A stretch of DNA of 64,000 nucleotides. Source: Hypoxylon rubiginosum (taxonomy: Eukaryota > Ascomycota > Sordariomycetes > Xylariales > Hypoxylaceae). Shown piece after piece: positions 10,494 through 21,962 of this stretch; position 1 is the stretch's first letter, and every line of letters starts with the position of its first letter. The stretch lies in the NCBI GenBank assembly GCA_902806565.1, contig CADCXA010000041.1, positions 124,001-188,000 of the forward strand, written 5' to 3'. The translations under genes were made by a program, and so were the position numbers. The notes beneath the pieces were generated by a model, which was not told the DNA's origin, did no database searches, and saw only the letters and a list, made by a program, of their open reading frames with translations.

Positions 10494-12081
10494 ATGGGAG
10501 AGGGGCAAAATAATAAGGAGCCCGAGCCGCGGCTAGTAGGCGTAGATGAGCTATCGCGCCACCGCCTGCTCCACGACCTCTGGCTCGTCATCGACGGCGT
10601 GGTCTGGGACTTCAGCCAGTTCGCGACGGAGCACCCCGGCGGCGCGGCCGTGATCGCGCAGCACGCGGGCCGCGATGCCACCACCACGTACAACGAGGTG
10701 CACTCGCCGAACCTCGTCAAGACCGTACTGCCGGCCGCTAGCCGCATCGGCGTCTTAGACCGATCCACCGTGACCGAGGAGTGGGCCAAGCCCCCACCGC
10801 ACGCCCGCGGCCCGCCTCGGAAGACGACGCGGGAGGAGAAGCCGCCGCTGGAGAACCTGATCAACGCGCGCGACTTCGAGATCGCGGCCGAGGCCAGCTT
10901 CACGCCCAAGGCGTGGGCGTTCGTGTCCTCGGCCGCGACGGACTGCCTGACGAAGGAGCGGAACGCGTCGACGTACCGGGAGATCGTGCTGCGACCCAGA
11001 GTTCTGAGGAACGTCAGTAGTGTGGATATCAGCACGACGGTGCTGGGGCAGAGGATCCGGGCGCCGATATTCTGCGCCCCGACGTCCATGGGTAGGATCT
11101 TCCACCCCGAGGGCGAGCGCGAGCTCGGGCGCGGGTGCCAGCGCCTGGGCGTTCCGCAGTGCGTGTCGACCAGCTGCTCGTTCTCCCTGCCCGAGGTCAT
11201 GGACGCCGTCGAGGAGGAGCGGAAGATCCTGTCTTCGGATGCCGCCGTGCCTGTTTTCTTCCAGCTGTACGTAGATAAGGACCGGAGGAAGTCGGAGCGG
11301 CTCCTGCGCATGGTCAAGGAGCGCGGGGTCAAGGCCGTGTTCCTGACCGTGGACGCCCCCGTCATCGGGAAGCGGGAGGCGGACGAGCGGGTCAAGTCCG
11401 ACGAGAGCTTGAAGGCGCCTATGTCGGGGGCCTCGGCCAAGAACGACAAGAAGGGCGGGGCGCTGGGCCGGCTCATGGGCAGCTATATCGACGCCTCGAT
11501 GACGTGGGAGGACATCGCCTGGCTGAGGAGAACCGTGCCCGGGCTGCCGGTCGTGCTGAAGGGCATCCAGACGTCTATGGACGCCGTGAAGGCTATGGAG
11601 GTCGGCGTCGACGCTATATATATCACGAACCACGGCGGTAGGAGCCTGGATACTTCGCCGGCGACGATATTGGTGCTGCTGGAGCTCCAGAAGAACTGTC
11701 CCCGGATTTTCGACGAGATGGAGGTGTATATCGACGGCGGCATAACTCGAGGCACGGATATCTTCAAGGCGCTGTGTCTTGGTGCCCGGGCGGTGGGTAT
11801 CGGTCGAGGGTTTCTGTTCGCGTTGAATTACGGAAAGGAAGGCATTGAGCAGTTTGTCAACAGTAAGTACAGACTCTTATCCCTTTCCAGATATAGATAG
11901 TAACCGGAGTCAACACCAAGTCCTCACGGATGAGTTGGCGACTACCATGCAGATGTGCGGTATTACTAGTCTGGATCAAGTCCATCCAGGCCTACTACAC
12001 ACAGGGGCTGTCGACCACCTAGTTCCCGGGTCAGATGAGCACCCTTATGCGATATGGAGGCCTAAACCGAGCAAACTGTGA
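10494..12081 (+). CDS. FMN-dependent L-lactate dehydrogenase (cytochrome b2 type)
   Basis: Two exons (10494-11862 and 11921-12081; 58-nt intron) encode 509 residues. Residues 12-90 form a cytochrome b5 domain with heme ligands in HPGG (47-50) and His70. A hinge leads into the FMN-dependent alpha-hydroxy-acid dehydrogenase barrel (about 125-490), with the substrate/flavin motif TNHGGRSLD around the catalytic His380 and Arg383. The usual Gln of NHGGRQLD is Ser here. The splice gives FVNILTDEL, and the protein ends in AVDHLVP, typical of the family. The enzyme oxidises L-lactate or a similar hydroxy acid and passes electrons from FMN to heme. The N-terminus (MGEGQNNKEPEP) is not a mitochondrial presequence, unlike yeast Cyb2, so I infer a cytosolic paralogue whose substrate may differ. 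Confidence 0.9.
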
Positions 12082-12603
12082 AAAGGGTGATACTTAGGAA
12101 CTACAGGTCTACATACCTTAGGTTGCTAGGTACCTCAATAGGACTCGGGGATTCCTTAGGTACCTAGTATGCCTACAGTGCACTTGAAAGATAAGAGGTA
12201 GTGGCAGCTATCTCAGTGGTTTCCCTGGATATTTGCAAGCTGGTTGCCCAGTCGTTGCCCAGTGGTTATTCGACATTTTGTCCTAGATAACCATTCATCC
12301 TTGTTCTCTATCTTTAAATACATATCTTTAGCCCCGTACTTGCCTAACCACACACACAAACCCCCTACAGCCCCACAAAAGAACAGCAAAAGGACTAATT
12401 AGCGCCGCCGACGAGGTTGGCGATAAGTACATACATACGTGAGGAAGGTACCAAACGTGTGAATAAAAGAAGGTACGTGCGCACAATCTAAATTTTAAAA
12501 ACACTCTTCGACGCACACGTTTCTTTTTTTTCTCTGCACGTTTCTCTTTGCACATCCCAAATCCTTTCGGCGTCAACCCAATCTCTTGACACCACCATCA
12601 TAT

Positions 12604-12628
12604 ATCACGCATCACGCATCACGCATCA
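12604..12628. repeat. Short ATCACGC tandem repeat
   Basis: Three and a half copies of ATCACGC lie in the pyrimidine-rich leader about 70 bp upstream of the next start codon. It looks like a simple microsatellite. Confidence 0.7.
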
Positions 12629-12693
12629 CACAAAACCCATTCACGTAACTCACATCAATCATCTTCTGCCTTTTTCTCTGTACAACTTCTACC

Positions 12694-13883
12694 ATGTCTT
12701 ACCAGAAATGGGAGACGACGGCTGAGGGCTATCTGTTCATGCACCCCAAGCCTCTCGTCAACGCTAACGAGACCGTGAAAGCTCCCCAGGGCATTCTTCA
12801 ATCTCAGAATACCAGCACCAAGTCGACGGGCCCGAAGAAAACCGTAGTCATCGTGAGCCCTGGTAGCGAGGCTGACTCCATGGAGGTTGAACTCGGTAGC
12901 GAGACCGGCTTCTTAGCCCCAGAGCTGGAGGAGGATCGGTTCCCTGGTTGCTCCGATGGTCTCAATTTGAAGTACCATCAATGTGACTATGAATGGCTAG
13001 AGAACTGGACGGAAAACGAAGATAGCGTTATCTATGTCATGCGCCAGCGAGGTCACTCGTAAGTTTCTTTGTTGTCTCCCTTTCCATTTCGCTTCCTTCA
13101 TCTTGTTGCTTTCTCAGGCTATGTATACCAGACACGTCCCCAAGTCAAATTTCAAGCACCATTCAAATCTTACCGACACGCCGAAATATTAACATCAAAC
13201 CATCACAGGTGGGATGAGATCGACGCAGTTCTCAAGCGTGGCATAAAGGCGGTCCGAATGCGCTACAGGTGGCTGCGTCAGGCTGTAGATGTTATGGAAT
13301 GGGATGGTGACAACTACACTGAAAGAGGAACCAAGTACCTCTCCAAAGACCCGTTCAAGCATCGCGGCTACAAGAACAAATACAATCTGACCGCAGAGAA
13401 CACCGCCGAGAGCAAGGACAACGGCAAGAAGGACAAACATGTCGCTGCCCCCGCTTCTGAATCATCGTCCTCGACATCGTCCTCGACATCGTCATCGTCA
13501 TCGTCGTCGGCGCAACCTGCCGACATGCCCTGCACCTGTAGAAAGGTGCACAACGACGGCATAAACAGGAAGATGATCAACAACCTCACCGAACAGTACC
13601 CGTACCAGAAGTTCGTCATTCCGGATTGCCACTTCAGCGTTGTCGAGTGCGAGGCCCTATCCGCTCTTGAGGTAATTATTATACTCCCCGGAAAGAAATA
13701 AAAGACAACAATAACAGGATATCGAAAGCTAATAAATTGCAGGCTCGTTACCGCGCCAACATGTGGCTTCACATCCAAGCCGAGTTCACAAACCTCACGG
13801 GCCGCATAGTCAGCGCCGAGGTGCTCGAGGCCAAGTTCAAGGAGGACGAGGAAGATAACAAGGGAGATGAGCCATTCTTGTAG
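12694..13883 (+). CDS. Hypothetical fungal protein (three exons)
   Basis: Exons 12694-13058, 13209-13671 and 13743-13883 join in phase (322 residues). The last intron has a textbook branch and acceptor (GCTAATAAATTGCAG). I recognise no domain. Visible parts are an N-terminal segment with acidic patches, a helix-rich centre (IDAVLKRGIKAVRMRYRWLR), a low-complexity serine run at about residues 205-222, a CTCRKVH motif after it, and a C-terminal helical stretch ending in acidic and lysine residues (KFKEDEEDNKGDE). It has no signal peptide or membrane span, so it is probably cytosolic or nuclear. The pyrimidine-rich leader fits an expressed gene. Confidence 0.7.
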
Positions 13884-15065
13884 CGTCCCCGAAGTTAGGG
13901 ATACCGTGAGTAACCCTTGATTCGCGGTGGATTCTTTTCTTTTCTTTTTTACTTCCTCCTCCTTTGTTTTCACATCGGCGGAGGTGGTCACATATGTCCT
14001 GTAGCAGGCTTGCTCAGGAATATTCGGGAAGTGCAGCAATAAGGTTCCTCTGGTTTATGGCTACATCAGGCTCACTCACTGGCCGTTGGTTGTGTCTACT
14101 CTTCTGTAGCACATACCTAGGTTAGCTATGTACCTAGTTAGCTCATAGTAATGGATCCCAGAGAAGATTCCCTTAAGGGAATACAAAAATTTGATCGTCA
14201 TGAATTCATTGTGATAGAGACCAAGGTCAACCTCTTAATGTACATGTCTTGCAGCAGTGACATGAACATCAGCGTAGAGACGAAAATAATATGATTGCAT
14301 AGATCCGCGCGAGTACAACATTACAACTCCCGTACCTACCTAGGTAGGTGGATGCTCAGCAGAATGAGGCTGTTCAGATCTCAATAGATACATATTTCAC
14401 CTCTCAATCCAGTGTTGATGTTTTGCCAAACTCCCAGGCACCCGCCCAGCCCCTTTCGACCTCAAACCGCGGCTTCTCTTTCTAGGGTGACACGACGAGA
14501 GATTCTATGACGAGAAGAAACCTGATGTCCCAGAAGCTCCTCTAAGAACGCACAAGATAACCTACGATCGCGATTCCCTCTTCCAGGCGAGCCAGGATAA
14601 TGATACGCGCCTTCAAAGATAGCATCAATGTTGAAGGCAATTTACCCACGGAAGCAAAATAGGACACACCTTAGGCACCTAAAGACGTCTTCGGCGGTAG
14701 ATTTAGCGGCAACCATGTATACCTACCTTAGACATCACAATTCTTGTGAGAGCAGGTTATACGAAAACATTGAAAAACAAGAAACGACCTTGATTAAGGT
14801 ATCAACTAGCTAACTGCAGATTCCTCTCCAAAAAAAACACGAAGAGACGGTAACACCCCCTCCAAATCAACACAGAAAGCCAGTACGAATGCTTTACGTC
14901 GACCGAGGCAACTTCTCTCCTTACTATGCAGTGTCGTGTTCTGTACACGCCAAACTTAGTCGCGAAAATAGTGCAAGTACAGAAGAATAGGGGTGTAGGG
15001 AGAAATACCTGACGAGCTTCGTCGATATGGCCATTCGTATGGCTTAGCTGCTGTTCCCATATTTC
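13884..15065. other. Intergenic region with ACCTAGGT palindromes
   Basis: No gene is visible. Two ACCTAGGT palindromes occur at 14115-14122 and 14338-14345. The second sits inside a 16-bp perfect palindrome, ACCTACCTAGGTAGGT. Confidence 0.55.
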
Positions 15066-15695
15066 CTACACCTTGGCCTCCGGCTTGTCATCGTCTTTGG
15101 GGCCGGTGGCAGGGGCAGCAGCGCCATCCTTAGACTCAGCATCGCCCTTGGGGCCAGTATCCTCCTTGGAGCCGGTAGCGTCATCCTTAGACCCGACGGC
15201 GTCACTCTTAGACTCAGCTCCGTCCTTGGAGCCGGCATCATCCTGAGCTGAAGATCCGGCTTCCGGGACGGCTTCAGCTCCCGGATCAGCGGCGGCTTTG
15301 GAGTCAGCGTCTTTGGCGCCGCCCTCCGCGCCTTGGGCCTCAGCTTCCCGACGACGTTTCGCCTCCTCGTCCACTCTCTCGCGCTGCTTGGCACGGAGAT
15401 GGAACTTCAGCGCCGCGAGCGACTTATAGGTATGCGCGCCGGCAGCGCAGCCCCAGCGGCAGACGTACAGGTCGCCGCTCTCCGACCCCCCGTTCTTTTC
15501 GTTGGCTTCCAGCAGCTGCTTGGCCATCCTGTGGTCGTCCTCGCCCTCGAAGTCGGGGAAGGTGCTGCCGGGGAAGTAACAGACCCCCGTCAGGTGGTTG
15601 GTTCTCTTGTGCTCGTTCAGGCCCTGGGTCGTGGCGAGGTACTTGCGACAACCTGGGCATTGAAAACCGTCGGGTTTCTCATTATCATCTGCCAT
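15066..15695 (-). CDS. C2H2-type zinc-finger protein with charged repeat tail
   Basis: A 209-residue protein without introns. The start is the first true ATG (MADDNEKP). Residues 10-35 form a C2H2 finger (FQCPGCRKYLATTQGLNEH, then HL). A second, partial cysteine-histidine cluster follows (YVCRWGCAAG then LKFHLRAKQRE). The last 90 residues are a low-complexity tail of imperfect units such as GSKDDAT, GSKEDTG and ESKDGAA, alternating acidic and basic. The two clusters suggest nucleic-acid or protein binding. No activation domain can be named. A TTG three codons upstream is in frame but is not a standard start. Confidence 0.72.
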   Translation of the reverse strand: MADDNEKPDGFQCPGCRKYLATTQGLNEHKRTNHLTGVCYFPGSTFPDFEGEDDHRMAKQLLEANEKNGGSESGDLYVCRWGCAAGAHTYKSLAALKFHLRAKQRERVDEEAKRRREAEAQGAEGGAKDADSKAAADPGAEAVPEAGSSAQDDAGSKDGAESKSDAVGSKDDATGSKEDTGPKGDAESKDGAAAPATGPKDDDKPEAKV

Positions 15696-16453
15696 CTTTA
15701 GCAATGGGTGAAGATACAGTGGGGAAAAAAGGGGGGGATGAATGTAATCAAGTAAGGATATTCGTAGAGGTTAGGGGGATGTTGAAAGAAAAGTGTATGA
15801 AATGGGGGAACTTCTACGCACGGGAGGTATTTACTGATTTATACAGCCCAAGTTTTGTCAACCTACATACCAGCTTGTCTAAACTTGTCCAAAATCATTT
15901 TTGAGTAGCTAACAAACGGGCCCTCTTGCTTGCGCTGATAAGCAAAGATAATTGTTTGCTGTTTACTCCGGTTGGAGGGCGAATGAATGCTGTAGTTACC
16001 TACCTAGGTAAGTATGGCTTCAAACGGTGCCGACTGTTTCTATCAGGGCATATTCAGATAGCAAGCCTCTTAAAATGCCATACCTGTGTTAAATAGCGAG
16101 TTGCTGTTGAGAGTAGAAGACCTTGTGAGAATAGGAGATTGGCCAAACTCTAGTTAGCGTCTCCCCCATCCGTCCCCCTATACTCACAAGCCGCATCACC
16201 TCAGTTAGCCCCTTTTCTCAACATGATTTGCAACAGTCAGTTAAAGCAAATAATCCATTTTCTAGACGACATGCCACACACCAAACATCGTGCCATACCA
16301 TAAACAGTCTATCCATAGAATGCTGCAATGCAAATTCGGGGTATCGTATTTATGCCGTATATATACTCTCTAAAGCGCCTATATAGGTATGCAAGAGGTC
16401 CTGTCTATACCGGATCAATCAATCAATCAACCAGTCTACCATACCTTAGCACA

Positions 16454-16468
16454 CCCCCCCCCCCCCCC
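16454..16468. repeat. C15 homopolymer
   Basis: A run of 15 C lies about 90 bp downstream of the stop codon of the next gene (minus strand), so it would be a G-run in that transcript's 3' region. It is prone to sequencing error. Confidence 0.8.
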
Positions 16469-16554
16469 TTCCAAGCGCCGGCGCTGCCGTTTCCTATCGC
16501 AAGCCAAATCAAACAATTTCCGGCCTGCTGACTCCAGGTATGTATGCACCTAAC

Positions 16555-17901
16555 TCAACGAAACCGCACAGCCCCCTTGCTGCTACCACTCTCCCCTTTC
16601 GTCTCCTTCTCCGCCTCCGTCGCACCACCAGCACCACCCGTCGTCTTCCCCCCACGCGCCGCAGCCTCCCGCCCCGCCGGCGTAGCCGCAATCAGCGCCG
16701 CCAGCCTCCTCCTCTTCTCCTTCTCCACGACCACGCTATCACGACTGCGCAGGCTCAGCGCGCGCGCCGCCGCCGCGCCCCCTTCCTCCTCGGCGGTCCC
16801 GCACACCTCGTCCAGCTCGCCGACGGCGCGGATCATGGCGTCGAACACGAGCTGCGCCTCGGCCACCACGTCCTCGCGCTCCTTCGTCGACAGCAGGTTG
16901 CCCGCGCTGCCCTCCGCCGTCGACTCCGCGAGCCGCGCCTTGAACGTCTGCTTCAGGTCCTCGCCGTCCGTCGGCGTGTCGAAGCGGAAGAAGGCTAGCG
17001 GGTGCTGGGTCGGGTCTTGATTCTGCTGCTGCTGCTGCCGGCGTCTCAGCTGCTGCTGGTGTTGCTGCGGTCTTCCCGCGGCCTGGTCGTTCTGCTGTTT
17101 CGCATCCGCAGCCTTGCCGCCTGCGCCTCCCAAGCCTACCTGGCTGGCGAGCCACGGCCCGAGCACCTTGACGGCCATGTTGGGGCCCCCCTGCTGCTGA
17201 GCGGGCTCCGACGCTTCCGAGGAGCCGGCGCCGGCGAGCGGGGTCCAGAAGGAGGAGGCCGGGTCGACGCGCTCGAGCGACGCTCGGATAAAGCGGCCGC
17301 CCGAGAAGAGGGCCATGTACAGGACCCAGGCGTAGGCGAGCAGGACGTGGGGGCGCTCGGCCACCGACTTCTTGATGTGCCGGACGAACGCGGCCAGGCC
17401 GGGCGACTCGGATACTATCTCGCTCAGCTGCTCGGCGAGCACGGCGTCGGACCAGCCCGTCAGGGCCGCGAGGTCTTGCTTCAGCGCGTCGGCGCGCGCC
17501 ATCTTCTCGAGGCGGAGGTGGAATAGGAGCAGGTGGATGCGGGAGCAGGCCGTGGGGCCCTGCGAGGCGTCCGAGTCCGACGAGTCCTCCGACTTGTCGT
17601 CGGCCGGCTCCCGCGGCTTGTCTACGGGGGCCGCGTCTAGGATGTCCTGCCATAGCGACTCGAAGGCGTCGTAGATGGGCGCGATGTGCAGCAGCCCCTG
17701 CACGTAGTTGGACGCGTCGTCGGCCTGGGGAGGGAGGGCCAGACGGAGCCGCATGATAATAAGCTTGTTGAGTTTGGTATGGACGGAGCGGGTAGCGATG
17801 TTGATGGCGTCGCCTACGGAGCGGTCTGCGGAAGCACCGGCAGAACCGGTAGCAGCATCGGCAGCAGGGCCGGTAGCGACATCTTCGGTTTTGGAAGGCA
17901 T
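16555..17901 (-). CDS. Heme-oxygenase-like protein
   Basis: A 448-residue intronless frame. The core at about residues 30-240 resembles the fungal heme-oxygenase-like helical fold. ATRSVHTKLNKLI carries the histidine expected as proximal heme ligand, followed by YVQGLLHIAPIYDAFESLW and, later, LLAYAWVLYMALFSGGR, which fits the distal-helix glycine-rich region. True heme oxygenases cleave heme to biliverdin, CO and iron. The C-terminal third is low-complexity (glutamine-arginine-rich, then KEKRRRLAALIAATPAGR and Ser/Gly/Lys-rich). Catalytic activity is not proven by sequence, because fungal members of this superfamily include non-enzymatic relatives. I see no clear C-terminal membrane anchor, unlike yeast Hmx1. 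Confidence 0.68.
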   Translation of the reverse strand: MPSKTEDVATGPAADAATGSAGASADRSVGDAINIATRSVHTKLNKLIIMRLRLALPPQADDASNYVQGLLHIAPIYDAFESLWQDILDAAPVDKPREPADDKSEDSSDSDASQGPTACSRIHLLLFHLRLEKMARADALKQDLAALTGWSDAVLAEQLSEIVSESPGLAAFVRHIKKSVAERPHVLLAYAWVLYMALFSGGRFIRASLERVDPASSFWTPLAGAGSSEASEPAQQQGGPNMAVKVLGPWLASQVGLGGAGGKAADAKQQNDQAAGRPQQHQQQLRRRQQQQQNQDPTQHPLAFFRFDTPTDGEDLKQTFKARLAESTAEGSAGNLLSTKEREDVVAEAQLVFDAMIRAVGELDEVCGTAEEEGGAAAARALSLRSRDSVVVEKEKRRRLAALIAATPAGREAAARGGKTTGGAGGATEAEKETKGESGSSKGAVRFR

Positions 17902-19494
17902 TTTGTTTGTTGCAAAGGGTTCAGGGTCTAAGGTCTAAAGCTCTAGGTCCGGGGATGTCGATAGGAACTCGATGCTGAGGATTATGAATAGGAAAAGAGA
18001 GGAAGACAGCTTATCTAGGGTATGCCGTGATACAGAAAATGGAAAAAGGGAGGGCTTTCGTATAAATCTAATAGGTCGAGATATGCAAATGAGGTTTGGT
18101 AGCTGACAAACGAAGCAGCTCAGTAAGTGAGTGAATAAGCAGGTGACTTGGTCAGAGCCAAAGCCACAGTGCTTTCCTCAGCAAATAGTCAGTCAGTCAT
18201 GTATGACCTGTCTATGTTTTCCGCCAGCAAGACGAGAGTAGGAACTAATGCGGCTGGACTTGAGAACGGGGATGAGCAGCCCTTAGATCTTGGACAACAA
18301 AAGGCGGCCACGCGCCTTACGTGCTATGAACCTTTGTTCCTGCTCCGACCCAACAGGTGGTGAGATGAAAGAGCAGGTGATTTAGTCCGGAGAAATCAAA
18401 GAACGCGGCTCTGCTATGGCGCACGTGTGTATAAACCCAGGTAACTCGACCTTAAGACCGTGAGACTTAACGAAGGTAAGCGGTGTCGCCTGTCAGACAG
18501 GTCACCTCGAAGAGACAGAGACTTAATTGCGTAACGCCAACAGAGGCCACTCCGCAACGGAGGCACGCGAATACGCAATTCCCTTTATATGAATTTTGGA
18601 GTTGACCCAGTTCGCCACCCAAGCCATGGGACGATATCAGTTTTCACCTATAGGATGGATGCATCAGCAAACTTACACGGTAGACCAAGCCTTCGTCTTC
18701 ACCGAGATGCGCCTTGTTTCCCACCGGAGCGTATACTATATAGTAGCGCAGCCCACCCGTACCCCCATGACCTTGGGTTTGCGCATTATCTGGGTCGGTT
18801 TAAACAGTTTCAAGTGCCTGAGACGGGGTCAAGGGACTAACTGAATCATCCTAGTTGGGACGGTATTGATGTCATCCAGTATACTACGTATATATTAACC
18901 ACGAACTAGTGCCCTTGTGGTCTAGTTAGCCAAACATCTTTTCCAAGAGGGCTGACTCATTAATAGCGGTCTGAAATCGCAAATTAATACGAGACATTTA
19001 GCCACCGTGATAAGTAAGGCCTACTGTGCTTTACCGAAACCAACCGCCAAGTGATATGCGGTGACTGTGACTCGATATCGCAAACGTACAAGTCCACGGA
19101 TCTAATCTAATCTAATCAATCGGTCACATCAGATGTAATTAATCTAAAACTTCGTCTGGTCAGCAAACCACGATAGTATCATATACAGCAAGTGTACCCA
19201 TACCTGTTCCTGTCATGTTTCGCGTCTCTCCAGATGTTTGTTAACTAGAAGGATGGGCTACTATACACGTAGCTATGTTAGGTACCTAAGGTAAGGTATA
19301 TGAGTATGGCTGTTTGCTGCCTCTCCGTCCCGTATATAGTACAGTGCCTGACACCCCCATTCTATGCCATGTTTATGTTAACCTTTCATGCGCTGACCCC
19401 GAAAAAAAACACTGACCATTGCTACCTTGACGCCGAGCCGCCCTTTTCTACCTAAAGGAAAATATGAGTCACCAGAAGCAAAAAATGAGAAAGG
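17902..19494. other. Intergenic region
   Basis: Promoter of the heme-oxygenase-like gene followed by about 1.3 kb with no supported gene. A short TCTAA repeat (ATCTAATCTAATCTAATC) lies near 19100. A GC-rich segment at 18440-18580 has several short inverted repeats, but I could not match it to a known RNA. Confidence 0.45.
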
Positions 19495-20966
19495 CTACGG
19501 CTCTGCCAGTCTAGACCCCCTATCGGAACTAGCCTTCACCCCCTCTTCGTCCTCCTGGCTCTCGTGGTTGATGAAAATGAATGACACGAGCACGATTGCG
19601 GCGCCGATCCAGTATACGAAGCTGGAATACTGCGCGTACTGGATCATCTCGCCGATCAGGGACAGCGGGATGGTCAAGGACAGGCCGACGGTGACGACCA
19701 GCGGCGTGGTCAGCAGCATGGCGTACGCCCAGGACATGTCGGATATGAACGAGGATACCGAGTTAAGCATGATGATTGCCCAGATGTTGCCGTTGGGTGG
19801 TAGTTCGAACTATTTTCTCACCTGTCAGTAGTGATCCCAGCAGGCCAGGCCATACATAGTAAGTGTAGCCACTCACTGTTTCAATTCCGGTAAAATGCAG
19901 TATGAAGAACAGCGGCCATAGCAGTATAACGTTAAAAACGCCCAAAAGACCGAAGAACAACGGCATGTTGACCCTCTCCTCGTTCCCTATCCGAACCTTC
20001 ATGACGACCACATATAGCCCGTAGACGACGGCGCTGAAGAAAGCCATGGAGTCGCCGATGGCAATCTGCTGCTGGCTCTTGTGCGGAAAGTTACCGCGGT
20101 GTTCGTCGTTGTCGGCGCCCGATAGATCCATCGTCGATATCAGCACGATGCCGGCGAGCGAGGCCAGCACGCCGACCAGCTTGCGGATGGAGAAGGGCTC
20201 GATGCGCATCACGGCGCAGAAGATGAGGGTCCAGATGCTGCTCGTGGACGTCAGGATCGTCACGCTCCCGACGCTCGTGTACTCCAGGCACGCCGACGCG
20301 AAGTAGTTCCCCAGAAACCAGATCATGCTGAACTCGAGGCTGTACTTGGCCGTCTCCAAGAACGATAGCTTCTCCGACGGCCTCGGCAGGTCGGCCGCAT
20401 CGAGGCTGCCCTCGTCGTCCACCAGCAGACGCTCTCCCACCGTTATGTCCTCTTCCTCCTGCGTCTTTAGTCCTTCTACCCCGCGGTACTTCACCCTCCA
20501 TTCCTGGATCGCCTGGTTCTTGACGCGCGTGAAGCCTCCGTTCTGTATGACGTATTTTATAGATATCGGGATCATGGAGAGCGCAAACATGGACGTATTG
20601 ATATACACGAGGAAGAAAGGTTTATCGTATGTGTGGTCGGAGAAGATGTACTTGTATTGTATTTACGTTAGTCCGGACCGGAGAGGGGAGAGCCTACGCC
20701 CGCTCAGAGACCGCTCGGAGAATACTCACGCTGGCGAGGAAATTCGACGCCGTCCAGAGGAACACGGTGACTAGCAAGAGACTAATACCCAGTGTTCTCC
20801 TGGCCATATTCCACACTCCGCTCTTCGGCCGTAAGCTCGGTATGCTGCCCCAGGACATGGATGAGCCGGTCATGTGTTCCGGGGGCTCGGATAATCCTCG
20901 TACGGGGGCGTCATACTCTGCCTGGCTGTCGCTCGCGAACGTCGCTGCCTGCGAGGCCATAGCCAT
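19495..20966 (-). CDS. DMT-superfamily (SLC35F-type) membrane transporter
   Basis: Three exons (20730-20966, 19877-20650, 19495-19809) join in phase 0 throughout to 441 residues. After a soluble N-terminus there are about ten hydrophobic helices: SLLLVTVFLWTASNFLAS, then YIFSDHTYDKPFFLVYINTS, a long charged loop (EEEDITVGERLLVDDEG), and the second half with YTSVGSVTILTSTSSIWTL and GDSMAFFSAVVYGLYVVVMK. YTSVGSVTILTSTSSIWTL and SWAYAMLLTTPLVVTVGLSL are typical of the SLC35F/EamA group (fungal relatives of yeast YML018C and Thi74). The substrate cannot be read from sequence. The protein probably sits in the vacuolar or another internal membrane. The intron 1 branch site is GGACTAACG. Confidence 0.88.
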
Positions 20967-21962
20967 ATCGAGTAAGCGTAGCGGACGGGGTGGTTCGGGA
21001 ATCCCTCCGGGGTGTAAGAGCGGTCTCGTGAGACGAAAGCATCTATCGACAAAAGCGAGTGAGGAAAAAAAAGAATTTTGACTAAATTACCGTAGGGACC
21101 GGAGAGTATATGAAGATACAGGCAATAGGAAAGAGAGAATGGAATTGTCCCCGTAAAAAGAGAAAAAGATGGTGAGCTGGAAAGTTGGCTGAAACAAATT
21201 ACTGTGAGTGTAAAAGGATCGATTTCGTTGTTGCAGCGCCGTCGGCGATTCTAGACACCGACCCCTGACGACGCTCGAGTCTTACGTAGCCATTCACCAT
21301 TCCGCCCGCGCCTCCAAGACCCAGGCATCTGGAACATGTTTGCAACGATATCCAGTCAGCACACCACGTAGCTGCATATGTATACACTCACATTGTATGC
21401 CCGGTGACATTACAATAGAAGAAGTGACTGAATATTAATATACTCAAGCAACACAAGAACGTCACAAGCTTAGGTGCATATATATGAGTAGGTGTATGAG
21501 TAGGTGTACCACATACATAAACACATATCACAAGATGAGAATAAACGCCTAGCTCTAGTACTGACTTCTACGTAACTGAGACACACCGAGATGCATTGCT
21601 ATGTAAAGAGCCCTCGAGTGGTGTACCTCAATGAGACGCCAAATAAAAAGACTCCAGTTCAGCCCTGTACCAACGGGACTAACGAAATACAATGCATCAA
21701 CTTCTCTATACACCTATTACGGACGTAGCCCTTGATGGAATTCCACTGCCTCAGATTCGTAGCTTGTCCCTATTCTCAAGGCCCCCTGAGATTCGCAAAG
21801 TCTCCGATACAATGAGGCGAACGATGGTTGAGAAGGTACAATTGAATCGCAAAAATTATGAAGGATCTAGTCGAATCGGTCGAACGAATCGCCGCATTAT
21901 CGAGACAACACAGGGGATGGATGAAACGCCGGGAATATTAGGTCGAATAGCTCTTAGCATGC

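Noticed and set aside
12200..12700. Possible extra exon upstream of the unknown gene at 12694
   Set aside because: A pyrimidine-rich leader with microsatellite, no in-frame ATG or exon joins.
18430..18560. GC-rich stretch with short inverted repeats, considered as 5S rRNA or snoRNA
   Set aside because: No 5S consensus, no C/D or H/ACA boxes; remains unexplained.
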